Assembly (NCBI GenBank): GCA_017626395.1
Contig: JAGAIU010000042.1
Coordinates: forward strand, 1 to 64,000
DNA length: 64,000 bases
Direction of reading: 5' to 3'
Origin: Clostridia bacterium
GTDB taxonomy: Bacteria > Bacillota > Clostridia > TANB77 > CAG-465
Shown here: positions 17,758 to 27,466 of the stretch, piece by piece
How the letters are laid out: every line of letters starts with the position of its first letter
Position numbering within the stretch: position 1 is the stretch's first letter
Notes under the pieces: model-generated
Database searches by the model: none
Seen by the model: only the letters and a program-made list of their open reading frames with translations
What the model was told of the DNA's origin: nothing
Position numbers and translations under genes: made by a program

Positions 17758-18645
17758 ATGACAACAAATACATATTTAATTAAAGAAGGTTATGATAATT
17801 TAAATAAACATGGTTCTAAAACTGTTTCTACAATGCTAATAATTTGTGCAACTATGTTAATTTTAGGTATATTTATAATAATACTTCAAAATGTAAATAA
17901 AAATGTAGAGACTTTAAGATTAGAACAAGGGCTACAAGCTTTTATTGAAGATAAAGCGACAGATGAAGATATAGCATATATGGAAGATGAGATTAGATTA
18001 ATTGACGGTGTGTCTCAAATTGAATATATGACAAAAGCTGAAGCATACGAAGATGCAAAAAGCCAATTTAAAGATCAAGAATATTTTCTTGATGGATTAG
18101 AAAATTTAGATATATTTCCTGCATCATTTATTGTTAAATTTACTAACATAGAAGAGGCAGAAAGAATAACAGCAGAAGTAGAAAAAATAGATGGTATATA
18201 TAAAGTAAAATATAATGCAGATACTATTGAAGCAGTAATATCAATATCTAAAGTAGCAAATTATTTCTTATTAGGTGTTGGAATAGTATTACTTGTAGTA
18301 AGTGTATTTATCATATCTAATACAATAAAATTAGCAGTATATTCAAATAAAAGAGAAATTTTTATAATGAGATATATAGGTGCTACAAATAGCTTTATTG
18401 TTAAACCTTTCATTGTAGAAGGTGCAATAATGGGAATAGTTTCAGCATTAATATCATTTATAGTTATATCTATTGTATATATATATATTTATAGTGCGAT
18501 GAACTCTAGTTTTGCATTAGGTGTATTTAAATTCATACCATATTCAACAATTTGGTATCAAATACTAATAGCATATGTTGCATTAGGATTATTTATAGGA
18601 ATATTTGGTAGTGGTATCTCACTAAAAAAATACTTAAAAGTTTAG
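17758..18645 (+). CDS. ftsX: Cell division permease FtsX
   Basis: A 295-residue membrane protein with the FtsX layout: an N-terminal cytoplasmic stretch, first membrane helix at about 23-43, an extracellular domain (about 45-165), then three membrane helices in the C-terminal half. It transmits ATP hydrolysis by FtsE to extracytoplasmic hydrolase regulators. Two genes for such M23 proteins follow directly. Confidence 0.96.
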   Translation: MTTNTYLIKEGYDNLNKHGSKTVSTMLIICATMLILGIFIIILQNVNKNVETLRLEQGLQAFIEDKATDEDIAYMEDEIRLIDGVSQIEYMTKAEAYEDAKSQFKDQEYFLDGLENLDIFPASFIVKFTNIEEAERITAEVEKIDGIYKVKYNADTIEAVISISKVANYFLLGVGIVLLVVSVFIISNTIKLAVYSNKREIFIMRYIGATNSFIVKPFIVEGAIMGIVSALISFIVISIVYIYIYSAMNSSFALGVFKFIPYSTIWYQILIAYVALGLFIGIFGSGISLKKYLKV

Positions 18646-18655
18646 GAGGAATATA

Positions 18656-19879
18656 ATGTTAAAAAAGATAAAAAGAAATATTATAGTAATGATAAGTATA
18701 TTATTTTTATCTATGACTCCTATAGTATGTGCAGCAGACACTATTTCTAAATATGAGCAACAATTAGAAGCTGTAAAACAAGAACAACAAGAAAATGCTG
18801 AGAAATTAACAGGTGTTGAAAAGGAGCTTGCTTTATATGCATATGATGTTGCTCAAATAGATGGAGAAGTTATAGCATATGCTAAAGATTTAGCCGGTCT
18901 AGAAGAAAGTATTACAGAAGTTGAAGATAGATTAGACGGGCTAGAGGATGATTTAGCAAATGCTAACGAAAATTATAGTGTATTAAATAGTACATATGCT
19001 AAAAGATTAAGATCTATTTATGAAAATGGAATACCAAGTATATTTGAACTAATAATGACATCTAATGGTTTTACAGATTTAATGATTAAATTAAATATAT
19101 ATAGTATGATTTTAGAGCATGATAAAACTTTAATGAATACTTATCAAGATAAACAGAATTATATAAACTATATCAAAGGAGATATAGAATTAGATAAAAA
19201 ACAATTAGAAGCATTAAAAGAGAGTTTAACAGAAGTTAAATCAGACTTAGAAACTAAAAGACAAGAAAAAGTAAATAAAATGGCAGAGCTTGAGAAAAAA
19301 GAAACTGAACTAGAAAATGCAGCCACTTTACTTGCAGAAAAAAGAAAACAAGCTATAACAGATATAGATAATGAAATGGCTAAAGTAATTGATGAGGTTG
19401 CTGAACAAATGAGAAATGGTACAGCTTCAACATTTACAGGCACAGATTTTGCATATCCAACACCAGGATTTACAATTATTACTACAAATTTTGGAGAAGT
19501 ATATAATTTAGTTGATCCAAATGGAAGTGCACATACTGGTACAGATATTGCAGGTGTAGATATAAACTGTACACCAATATATGCAATTCAAGATGGACTA
19601 GTTACTACATCAGGATATAGCAACTATGGATATGGAAACTATATAATAATTAATCATGGTGAATGTACAAATGATAACTCATCATACATTTCACTATATG
19701 GCCACTGCAGTTCTTTAGCTGTAGAAGAAGGACAAAATGTAAAAAAAGGGCAATTAATAGGTTATGTAGGTACAACAGGTAACTCTACAGGACCACACTT
19801 ACATTTAGAAGTACGAGTAAATGGAACAAGGGTAGATCCATTAATGTTCTTCCCAGAAATATCATTTACAGTACTATAA
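18656..19879 (+). CDS. EnvC-like M23 peptidase, first copy
   Basis: A 407-residue secreted protein. A signal peptide covers about 1-26. A long coiled coil follows (about 28-245), containing the segment RLRSIYENGIPSIFELI typical of EnvC/PcsB-like proteins that dock onto FtsX. The C-terminal LytM/M23 domain (about 285-400) keeps the zinc-site motifs HTGTD and HLHLE, so it can be an active endopeptidase rather than only an activator. It lies ten bases after ftsX in one operon, which supports an FtsEX partner role. Confidence 0.93.
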   Translation: MLKKIKRNIIVMISILFLSMTPIVCAADTISKYEQQLEAVKQEQQENAEKLTGVEKELALYAYDVAQIDGEVIAYAKDLAGLEESITEVEDRLDGLEDDLANANENYSVLNSTYAKRLRSIYENGIPSIFELIMTSNGFTDLMIKLNIYSMILEHDKTLMNTYQDKQNYINYIKGDIELDKKQLEALKESLTEVKSDLETKRQEKVNKMAELEKKETELENAATLLAEKRKQAITDIDNEMAKVIDEVAEQMRNGTASTFTGTDFAYPTPGFTIITTNFGEVYNLVDPNGSAHTGTDIAGVDINCTPIYAIQDGLVTTSGYSNYGYGNYIIINHGECTNDNSSYISLYGHCSSLAVEEGQNVKKGQLIGYVGTTGNSTGPHLHLEVRVNGTRVDPLMFFPEISFTVL

Positions 19880-19895
19880 AGAGAGGGGATAGAAA

Positions 19896-21134
19896 TTGAA
19901 AAAGAAGGGGAGATTTGGACGAGCACTACTTACAATTGGTGCTGTTGCAGTTAGTTGCAATATTAGAAACTTATGCTTTGCGGATGCGGTTACTGATGCT
20001 CGCAATGAGTTAAATAGTATAAAGAATCAAATTTCAGCTAATGAAAGTGCAATTAGTGCAGTTGAAGATGAAGTTCAAGGATACGTAGATGAAATTAGTA
20101 TATTAGATTCAGATATTGCTACATATACAGAAAAATTAAATAATCTTCAATCACAAGTAGATACTATCAATCAGCAAGTAGAAAAGTATCAAAGTGATTT
20201 ACAAAATTCAGCTCAACTATATAATAGTGCTGAAGATGTATATACTACAAGGTTAAGAGCAATATATGAAAATGGAATACCAAGTGTTTTTGAAATACTT
20301 GTTTCTTCAGATGGTATTGGAGACTTCTTTTCAAGACTTAATGTATATGCAAGTATACTAGAATATGACCAATCTTTAATTGGAAATATGAAAAGTCAAA
20401 AAGAATATGTAGATTATCTAAAAACAAATATAGAAGAAGGAAAATTATCACTTGACCAACTTAGTTATGATGTTGAAAAATCTACTAATGAACTACAAGC
20501 AGTAAAAAATCAAAAACAAGCTAAGGTAAATAGTTTAAGTACATCAAAAGCTAAACTACTTGCAGCATCAAAACTTCTTTTAGAAGAACAAGAAGCTGCT
20601 GAAGCAAATTTACAAGCAGAAATTGCTAAAGCTGCAGCTGCTTCAGGAAGTAATAATAAGTATTTCTCTGGAATGTTTTCATGGCCTACAACAAGTTCAT
20701 ATATAACTGCAAACTTTGGCTGGTATAGTCCTGGTGGATATAGTGCATGGCATTCTGGTACAGATATTGGTGTAGCAAGAGGTACACAAGTAATGGCTGC
20801 TGCATCTGGAAAAGTAATAAGAGCAGTTACAGTAACAAATGATCCTAATGGACCGTATACAGCTGCTGGATATAAAGACCATTCGTTTTCAGCTGCTAAT
20901 GGATACGGATATGGTAACTATATAATGTTAGATAATGGCTTAGATTCAAATGGAAATAGAATCTATACACTTTATGGACATTTATCTACAGTTAGTGTAA
21001 GTCAAGGACAAAACGTAGCAGAAGGACAAGTTATTGGATATAGTGGAAATACAGGAAACTCATATGGTGCACATTTACACTTTGAAATAAGAGTTAATGG
21101 AACAGCGGTTGATCCAATGTCATATTTTAATTAA
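19896..21134 (+). CDS. EnvC-like M23 peptidase, second copy
   Basis: A 412-residue paralogue of the preceding gene with the same plan: signal peptide (about 1-30), coiled coil with ENGIPSVFEIL, and C-terminal M23 domain with HSGTD and HLHFE. The coiled coil is more Gln/Asn/Ser-rich and the M23 domain has an insertion of about 20 residues (NDPNGPYTAAGYKDH region). It starts with TTG, placed seven bases after GAGGGG; no ATG gives a signal peptide. Tandem duplication after ftsEX suggests two hydrolases served by one transporter-like switch. Confidence 0.92.
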   Translation: MKKKGRFGRALLTIGAVAVSCNIRNLCFADAVTDARNELNSIKNQISANESAISAVEDEVQGYVDEISILDSDIATYTEKLNNLQSQVDTINQQVEKYQSDLQNSAQLYNSAEDVYTTRLRAIYENGIPSVFEILVSSDGIGDFFSRLNVYASILEYDQSLIGNMKSQKEYVDYLKTNIEEGKLSLDQLSYDVEKSTNELQAVKNQKQAKVNSLSTSKAKLLAASKLLLEEQEAAEANLQAEIAKAAAASGSNNKYFSGMFSWPTTSSYITANFGWYSPGGYSAWHSGTDIGVARGTQVMAAASGKVIRAVTVTNDPNGPYTAAGYKDHSFSAANGYGYGNYIMLDNGLDSNGNRIYTLYGHLSTVSVSQGQNVAEGQVIGYSGNTGNSYGAHLHFEIRVNGTAVDPMSYFN

Positions 21135-21160
21135 AAAAATGTTACAATTATGTTAAATTG

Positions 21161-21189
21161 TAGACAAACATATATATTTGTGATAAAGT
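21161..21189 (+). promoter_or_regulatory. Possible promoter of sepF
   Basis: TAGACA (21161-21166), 17-base spacer, TAAAGT (21184-21189). Confidence 0.4.
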
Positions 21190-21251
21190 TTTAAACGAAG
21201 ATATTAACGACTTTTTTAGTAAAGACAAAATATCGTAGGGGGTTAATTTAT

Positions 21252-21788
21252 ATGGGAGCAGAAATTATGAATAAATTCTTAAAAGTAATCGGAATTGGCG
21301 GAAACGCTGAGGAAGCTTATGATGATAACTATGCAGATAACTATGAAGAAGAAGGATATACAGAAGAATATGATGAGGAAGATATGTACAGTCAACAAGG
21401 TGGTGCACGTAGCAGAGCTAGAGCTTCAGTTAGAGAAGTAGAAGAAGCTAGTAAACCAACTAAAGTTATATCTGTAAATAACGGAATGTCATCATCTAAG
21501 ATGGTTATTACACAACCAACTTGCTATAATGACGTTGAAGAAGTTGGAACATACTTAAAAAACAAAAAATCAGTTATTATTAACTTAGAAAATGTAGGAA
21601 AAGAAGATGCAAGACGTGTTCTAGATTTCCTAAGCGGTGCTACATTTATGATTGAAGGAAACATTCAAAAGGTATCTAGTTTAATATACCTAATGACTCC
21701 AAGAACTGTAGAAATCCAAAATGATTTAGAAAATGCACAAGCAAATAAACAACAAGAACAAAGACAATCTTTTTCTTGGCTTAAGTAA
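21252..21788 (+). CDS. sepF: Cell division protein SepF
   Basis: A 178-residue SepF, which links FtsZ filaments to the membrane. The N-terminus holds an amphipathic helix (MNKFLKVIGIGG, from residue 7), then an acidic linker rich in Glu/Asp/Tyr. The core domain (about 75-160) has SVIINLE and DARRVLDFLSGATFMIEG, the hallmark of the family. The ATG at 21252 is ten bases after AGGGGG; a second ATG at 21270 would start exactly at the amphipathic helix but is poorly spaced from the ribosome site. A terminator follows. Confidence 0.95.
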   Translation: MGAEIMNKFLKVIGIGGNAEEAYDDNYADNYEEEGYTEEYDEEDMYSQQGGARSRARASVREVEEASKPTKVISVNNGMSSSKMVITQPTCYNDVEEVGTYLKNKKSVIINLENVGKEDARRVLDFLSGATFMIEGNIQKVSSLIYLMTPRTVEIQNDLENAQANKQQEQRQSFSWLK

Positions 21789-21800
21789 TTTAGTGAAGTA

Positions 21801-21826
21801 AAAAACAGGTCTTTGGCCTGTTTTTT
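21801..21826 (+). terminator. Terminator after sepF
   Basis: AAAACAGG pairs with CCTGTTTT around TCTTTGG, followed by T residues. Confidence 0.9.
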
Positions 21827-21852
21827 GAATTTTAGTTAGGGGGTTAATTATT

Positions 21853-22299
21853 ATGCTAACACCAATAGATATTGATAATAAAGTATTTAAAAAAGCGAAG
21901 ATCGGTGGTTATGATATTAAAGACGTTGAAGATTTTCTAGTCTTAGTTATGAGCGATTATGAAAAACTATATAAAGAGAATAACGAGTTAAGAGGAAAAG
22001 TGCAAACATTACAAGATTCTGTTGATCATTTTAGTTCTTTAGAAGCGGGAATAGATAAGACTGTTGAAAATGCACAAACAGAAGCAGATAGTATAAAACT
22101 CGAAGCACAAAAGCAAGCAGAAAGTATAAAAACTAGTGCAGAACTTGATGCTAAACAAAGATTAGAAGATTTACAAAGACAAATAATAAAAGCTGAGGTA
22201 GATATTGAAACCAAGAAAAATCAAATGAGAATATATAAAATCAAAGTTCAATCTATGCTTGAAGCTCAACTTAAAATATTAAATGATGAAGAGGTGTAA
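21853..22299 (+). CDS. divIVA: DivIVA-domain protein
   Basis: A 148-residue DivIVA-type protein. The N-terminal lipid-binding region reads MLTPIDIDNKVFKK with GYDIKDVEDFL, and parallel coiled coils occupy residues 35-148. Such proteins mark curved membrane at septa and poles and recruit division or wall-synthesis factors. The leader (TAGGGGGTTAATT before the ATG) is almost the same as that of sepF. It lacks the long C-terminal tail of larger DivIVA proteins, so GpsB-like use is also possible. Confidence 0.9.
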   Translation: MLTPIDIDNKVFKKAKIGGYDIKDVEDFLVLVMSDYEKLYKENNELRGKVQTLQDSVDHFSSLEAGIDKTVENAQTEADSIKLEAQKQAESIKTSAELDAKQRLEDLQRQIIKAEVDIETKKNQMRIYKIKVQSMLEAQLKILNDEEV

Positions 22300-22311
22300 A
22301 CCTCTTTTTTT
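22290..22311 (+). terminator. Terminator overlapping the divIVA stop
   Basis: Perfect stem AGAGGT/ACCTCT around GTAA, seven T residues; the TAA stop is in the loop. Confidence 0.88.
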
Positions 22312-22342
22312 ATGTAAAATTAACAAAGAGTAGTAGCTAATA

Positions 22343-22371
22343 TTGAAAAAATACCTAAAATATGTTAAAAT
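22343..22371 (+). promoter_or_regulatory. Promoter of prfA
   Basis: TTGAAA (22343-22348), 17-base spacer, TAAAAT (22366-22371), 31 bases before the ATG. Confidence 0.65.
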
Positions 22372-22402
22372 TATATAGAAATTTTTAGAATGGAGATAAA
22401 AG

Positions 22403-23464
22403 ATGTTTGAAAAATTAGAAGAATTATATAAAAAATACTTAGAATTAACAGAACTTGTTTCAGATCCTGCTGTAATTGCTGATCAAGATTCTTGGAGAAA
22501 ATATGTAAAAGAACAATCTAACATGAAAGATGTAGTAGATAAATATTTAGAATATAAAGAAGTAGTAAAGACAATGGATGATGCAAAAGAAATGATGGAT
22601 GATCCAGAGCTTAAAGATATGGCTGCAGAAGAATATTATGCTGCTAAAGAAAAACTACCAGGATTAGAAGAAGAACTTAAAATATTATTATTACCAAAAG
22701 ATGAAAATGATGACAGCAACGTTATCATTGAAATCAGAGGTGGTGCAGGTGGAGAAGAAGCTGCACTATTTGCATATAACTTATATAGAATGTATACAAT
22801 GTATGCTGAATTAAAAAGATGGCAAGTAGAAGTAATAGATTTAAACGAAACTGAAATTGGTGGTATAAAAGAAATATCATTCATGATTAAAGGTAAAGGT
22901 GCATATAGTAGATTAAAATTCGAAAGTGGTGTACATAGAGTACAACGTGTTCCTGAAACAGAAGCAAGTGGAAGAATACATACATCTACTGCAACAGTTG
23001 CCGTGTTACCAGAAGTTGAAGATGTAGAAATTGAAATTAACCCTAACGATTTAAGAATAGATACATATAGAGCAAGTGGTGCAGGTGGACAACACGTAAA
23101 CAAAACATCATCTGCTATAAGAATAACACATGAACCAACAGGTATAGTTGTAGCATGTCAAAACGAAAGATCACAGTTACAAAACAAAGAAACAGCTATG
23201 AAAATGTTACGTGCTAAATTATATGAAAAACAACTTGAAGAAAGAGATAGCCAAATAACTAATACAAGAAGACTACAAGTTGGAAGTGGTGCAAGAAGTG
23301 AAAAAATAAGAACATATAACTATCCACAAAGTAGAGTAACAGATCATAGAATAAATGTTACTATATATCAATTAGAGACATTTTTAAATGGTGCTATCGA
23401 TGAAATGATAGAATCATTAATTGCAGCTGATAGAGCAGACAGATTAAAAGAAGGAAATGTATAA
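22403..23464 (+). CDS. prfA: Peptide chain release factor 1
   Basis: A 353-residue RF1, which ends translation at UAA and UAG. The stop-recognition tripeptide is Pro184-Glu185-Thr186, the PxT form that identifies RF1 rather than RF2. The catalytic GGQ is at 228-230 in [10 protein letters not shown]. Length and the N-terminal helical domain are normal. It is a single-gene transcript: its own promoter precedes it and a strong terminator follows. No prmC gene is adjacent. Confidence 0.97.
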   Translation: MFEKLEELYKKYLELTELVSDPAVIADQDSWRKYVKEQSNMKDVVDKYLEYKEVVKTMDDAKEMMDDPELKDMAAEEYYAAKEKLPGLEEELKILLLPKDENDDSNVIIEIRGGAGGEEAALFAYNLYRMYTMYAELKRWQVEVIDLNETEIGGIKEISFMIKGKGAYSRLKFESGVHRVQRVPETEASGRIHTSTATVAVLPEVEDVEIEINPNDLRIDTYRASGAGGQHVNKTSSAIRITHEPTGIVVACQNERSQLQNKETAMKMLRAKLYEKQLEERDSQITNTRRLQVGSGARSEKIRTYNYPQSRVTDHRINVTIYQLETFLNGAIDEMIESLIAADRADRLKEGNV

Positions 23465-23474
23465 AAAAAGCTAA

Positions 23475-23503
23475 AAAGTATGTCAAAAATGACATACTTT
23501 TTT
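23475..23503 (+). terminator. Terminator after prfA
   Basis: AAAAGTATGTCA pairs with TGACATACTTTT around AAAA, then T residues. A perfect 12-bp stem. Confidence 0.93.
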
Positions 23504-23539
23504 AACGTTTTAAAAATTTTAAAAAAAGTATATTTTTGG

Positions 23540-23568
23540 TTGACACTAAAATTTTTATGTGATATAAT
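23540..23568 (+). promoter_or_regulatory. rpoBC promoter
   Basis: Exact TTGACA (23540-23545), 17-base spacer, exact TATAAT (23563-23568). It leaves an rpoB leader of about 190 bases. Confidence 0.93.
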
Positions 23569-23574
23569 AAGACA

Positions 23575-23759
23575 AATGTTATTTCTAATTGAAATTACTA
23601 TGTAAACTAGAATGTAAAGGATGGTTGAAATAGTTGAGAAAAATCATAAAAATTAGTTAAAGAAAAAAGGATATATAAAGAATCAAATTAGTTGAGAATT
23701 TTTAAATTATGTAAACTAGTTTGACTTTTTGTTGCCTTTTTTTAGTTGCAGTTGGGGGT
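23575..23759 (+). promoter_or_regulatory. Long rpoB leader with a repeated 12-base motif
   Basis: A non-coding leader of about 190 bases. TATGTAAACTAG occurs twice, at 23599-23610 and 23708-23719; GTTGA-containing motifs (GGTTGAAATAGTTGAGAAA near 23622 and TAGTTGAGAATTTT near 23690) also recur. No known ribosomal-protein or riboswitch fold was recognised. It may regulate rpoBC expression. Confidence 0.45.
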
Positions 23760-23765
23760 ATGGAA

Positions 23766-26700
23766 ATGAGTCGTATTCATGAAGTAAAAAATGGAAAAGC
23801 TACAAGAATGAGCTTTTCAAGTATCAAAGAAGTCGTAGATATGCCAGACTTAATTGATATTCAAAAGAACTCTTATGATTGGTTTTTAAAATCAGGACTT
23901 AAAGATGTATTAGCAGATGCTTCTCCTATAAGTGACTTTTCTGGTAATTTATTACTAGAATTTGTTGATTATAGATTAGAAGAAGAAACTAAGTACACAA
24001 TTGAAGAAGCTAAAGCTAGAAACACTAGTTATTCTTCAAGATTACAAGTACAAGTTCGTTTAATCAATCGTGAAACTGGTGAAATTAAAGAACAAGAAAT
24101 TTTCTTATGTGATTTACCAGTTATGACAGATAGTGGTACTTTCTTAATCAATGGTGCAGAAAGAGTTGTAATCTCACAACTTGTTAGATCACCAGGTGTA
24201 TATTTTGATGCACAAAGAGATAAAACAGGTAAGTTCCTATATTCTGGTACAATAATGCCTATACGTGGTACATGGATTGAACTTGAATCTGATTCTTCAG
24301 ATGTATATTCTGCAAGAGTAGATAGAACAAGAAAAGTTCCACTTACTACATTAGTTAGAGCATTAGGTATTGAAACAGACCAACAAATTATGGATTTATT
24401 TGAAGATGATTTAATTAATGCTAACTTATATAAAGATCTTGCTAAAACACAAGATGAAGCATTACTTGAAATCTACAAAAAAATAAGACCAAATGAACCA
24501 TTACATGTTGATGCAGCAAAATCATTATTATTTGGTTTATTATTCGAACCAAGAAGATATGACTTAGCTAGAGTTGGTAGATACAAATACAACAAAAAAC
24601 TAAGTATTGCTGAAAGAACAGTTGGTGAAGTTGCAGCTGAAAACGTAATAACTGAAGATGGAGAAATTTTAGTTTCTGCTGGAGAAGTTATTTCAGAAGA
24701 AGTTGCTCAAAAAATTAAAGATTCAGGTATAAACGTTGTTTATATCACAAGAGAAGATAAAAGAATAAAAATAATTGGAAATAACACAGTAGATATATCT
24801 AGATACCTAGGTAAAGAAATAGATAAAGAAGTAATTAAAGAAGATGTATATTTACCTGCATTAAAAGAATTACTAGAAAGAATTGGAGAAGTTGACGATA
24901 AAGAGTTAAGAAAACAAATAAAACTAAATAGAGAAAAATTAGTTGTTAAATGTGCTACTCTTGATGATATTATTTCATCAGTTAACTATTTCATGAACTT
25001 AAGATTTGGTTTAGGTTATACAGATGACATTGACCACTTAGGAAACAGACGTGTAAGATGCGTTGGTGAATTATTACAAAATCAATTTAGAATTGGTCTT
25101 GCAAGACTTGAAAGAGTTGTTCGTGAAAGAATGGCTACTCAAGATTTAGATGTTGCAACTCCACAAACATTAATAAATATAAAACCAGTTGTTGGTGCAT
25201 TAAGAGAATTTTTTGGAAGCTCTCAATTATCTCAATTCATGGATCAAATTAATCCACTTGCAGAATTAACTCACAAAAGAAGAATTTCTGCATTAGGACC
25301 AGGTGGTCTATCTAGAGAAAGAGCTGGATTCGAAGTGCGTGACGTTCACCATACACACTATGGAAGACTATGTCCTATCGAATCTCCTGAAGGACCAAAC
25401 ATCGGTCTTATATCTTCATTATCTACATTTGCTAAAATAAACAGATATGGATTTATTGAAACTCCATATAGACTAGTAGATAAAGCTACAGGTGTTGTTA
25501 CTGATGAAATCAAATACATGACAGCTGACGAAGAAGATAAATATATCGTTGCACAAGCAAACGAACCACTTGATAGTGAAAGAAAATTCATTAACAAGAG
25601 AGTTAAAGTTAGATTTAAAGATTTAATTGAAGAAATCGAAAGAGAAAAAGTTGATTTAATGGACGTTTCTCCAAAACAACTTGTTTCTGTTGCGACTGCT
25701 ATGATTCCTTTCTTAGAAAGCGATGACGCCCACAGAGCACTGATGGGAGCAAACATGCAACGTCAAGCAGTTCCACTAATTCAAACAGATAGTCCAATAG
25801 TTGGAACAGGAATTGAATATAAAGCAGCTGTTGACTCAGGTATAGTTTTAGTTGCTAAAAATGACGGTGTTGTTTCTTACGTAAGTGGTGACAAAATTGT
25901 TATTGATACTAAAACAGGAAAAGATGAATACCCATTAATAAAATATCAAAGATCAAATGCTGGTACTTGTATAATGCAAAAGCCAATTGTGTTAAAAGGT
26001 GAAAAAGTTAAAAAAGGAACAGTTATAGCTGACGGACCTTCTACACAAAATGGTGAATTAGCCCTTGGTAAAAACCTACTTATTGGTTTCATGACTTGGG
26101 AGGGATACAACTACGAGGATGCCATCTTAATTTCTGAAGACTTAGTTAAAGATGACGTTTTAACTTCTATTCATATTGAAGATTATGACTGTGAAGCTAG
26201 AGATACAAAACTAGGACCAGAAGAAATTACAAGAGATATTCCAAACGTTGGACCTGCTGCATTAAAAGACTTAGACGAAAACGGAATTATTCGTATTGGT
26301 GCTGAAGTTGTACCAGGAGATATCCTGGTAGGTAAAGTAACACCTAAAGGTGAAACTGAACTTACAGCAGAAGAAAAATTATTAAGAGCAATATTTGGAG
26401 AAAAAGCAAGAGAAGTTAGAGATACTTCTTTAAGAGTTCCACATGGTGAAGCTGGTACAATTGTTGATGTAAAAATATTTACAAGAGAAAATTGTGATGA
26501 GTTAGCTGCTGGAGTTCATAAAGTAGTTAGAATATATATAGCTCAAAAGAGAAAAATATCAGTTGGTGATAAAATGGCTGGACGTCACGGAAACAAAGGA
26601 TGTATATCTCGTATATTACCAAGAGAAGATATGCCATTCTTACCTGATGGTACTCCATTACAAGTTCTATTAAACCCACTAGGTATTCCTTCACGTATGA

Positions 26701-27440
26701 ACGTTGGGCAAGTGTTAGAAGTTCACTTAGGATATATAGCTAGTTTATATGGATGGAAGATTGCTACACCAGTATTTGATGGTGCTAAAGAATCTGAAAT
26801 CAGAGAACTATTTGAACAAAAAGGACTTGATCCAGATGGTAAATTCATAGTTCGTGATGGTAGAACAGGTGAACCATTTGATAGAAAAGTTACAGTTGGA
26901 TACATGTACATGCTTAAACTATATCATATGGTTGAAGATAAGATACATGCTCGTTCAATTGGACCATACTCATTAGTTACTCAACAACCACTTGGAGGTA
27001 AAGCTCAATTCGGTGGTCAAAGATTTGGTGAGATGGAAGTTTGGGCACTTGAAGCTTATGGTGCATCATACATACTACAAGAAATTTTAACAGTAAAATC
27101 TGATGATATCGTAGGACGTTTAAAAACATATGAAGCTATCGTTAAAGGTGAAAGTATTCCTAAACCAGGAATTCCAGAATCATTTAGAGTTTTAACAAAA
27201 GAACTACAAAGTTTAGCTTTAGACTTAAAACTATATAAACAAGATGAACAAATCGAAATAAAAGAGTCTGTTGAAGAAGATAATGATTCAATAACTCCAA
27301 ACTTTGATGCTGCATCTAGTTTAGTTACAGAAGAAGACTTTAGCGGTATGTCTGTAGAGGAAGATGGAGAACTTACAAATGAAGAATTAGATACTGGAAT
27401 CGATTTCGATTCAGAAGATAGCTATTCAGATGATGAATAA
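23766..27440 (+). CDS. rpoB: RNA polymerase beta subunit
   Basis: A 1224-residue beta subunit, the catalytic partner of RpoC. The rifampicin pocket reads [12 protein letters not shown] then [20 protein letters not shown], with the C-terminal landmarks [12 protein letters not shown] and [11 protein letters not shown]. The ATG at 23766 (MSRIHEV) is chosen because GGGGG is then seven bases upstream; an ATG six bases earlier touches the ribosome site, and an upstream in-frame TTG lies in the leader. rplJ and rplL, the usual upstream neighbours, are absent: prfA precedes it. The acidic C-terminal tail is normal for Firmicutes. Confidence 0.98.
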   Translation: MSRIHEVKNGKATRMSFSSIKEVVDMPDLIDIQKNSYDWFLKSGLKDVLADASPISDFSGNLLLEFVDYRLEEETKYTIEEAKARNTSYSSRLQVQVRLINRETGEIKEQEIFLCDLPVMTDSGTFLINGAERVVISQLVRSPGVYFDAQRDKTGKFLYSGTIMPIRGTWIELESDSSDVYSARVDRTRKVPLTTLVRALGIETDQQIMDLFEDDLINANLYKDLAKTQDEALLEIYKKIRPNEPLHVDAAKSLLFGLLFEPRRYDLARVGRYKYNKKLSIAERTVGEVAAENVITEDGEILVSAGEVISEEVAQKIKDSGINVVYITREDKRIKIIGNNTVDISRYLGKEIDKEVIKEDVYLPALKELLERIGEVDDKELRKQIKLNREKLVVKCATLDDIISSVNYFMNLRFGLGYTDDIDHLGNRRVRCVGELLQNQFRIGLARLERVVRERMATQDLDVATPQTLINIKPVVGALREFFGSSQLSQFMDQINPLAELTHKRRISALGPGGLSRERAGFEVRDVHHTHYGRLCPIESPEGPNIGLISSLSTFAKINRYGFIETPYRLVDKATGVVTDEIKYMTADEEDKYIVAQANEPLDSERKFINKRVKVRFKDLIEEIEREKVDLMDVSPKQLVSVATAMIPFLESDDAHRALMGANMQRQAVPLIQTDSPIVGTGIEYKAAVDSGIVLVAKNDGVVSYVSGDKIVIDTKTGKDEYPLIKYQRSNAGTCIMQKPIVLKGEKVKKGTVIADGPSTQNGELALGKNLLIGFMTWEGYNYEDAILISEDLVKDDVLTSIHIEDYDCEARDTKLGPEEITRDIPNVGPAALKDLDENGIIRIGAEVVPGDILVGKVTPKGETELTAEEKLLRAIFGEKAREVRDTSLRVPHGEAGTIVDVKIFTRENCDELAAGVHKVVRIYIAQKRKISVGDKMAGRHGNKGCISRILPREDMPFLPDGTPLQVLLNPLGIPSRMNVGQVLEVHLGYIASLYGWKIATPVFDGAKESEIRELFEQKGLDPDGKFIVRDGRTGEPFDRKVTVGYMYMLKLYHMVEDKIHARSIGPYSLVTQQPLGGKAQFGGQRFGEMEVWALEAYGASYILQEILTVKSDDIVGRLKTYEAIVKGESIPKPGIPESFRVLTKELQSLALDLKLYKQDEQIEIKESVEEDNDSITPNFDAASSLVTEEDFSGMSVEEDGELTNEELDTGIDFDSEDSYSDDE

Positions 27441-27466
27441 TATATAGGTGTAAGGGGGATTATAAA

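Noticed and set aside
23721-23765. TTG-initiated extension of RpoB
   Set aside because: The extension is hydrophobic, has no ribosome site, and would include the G5 ribosome site itself as coding sequence.
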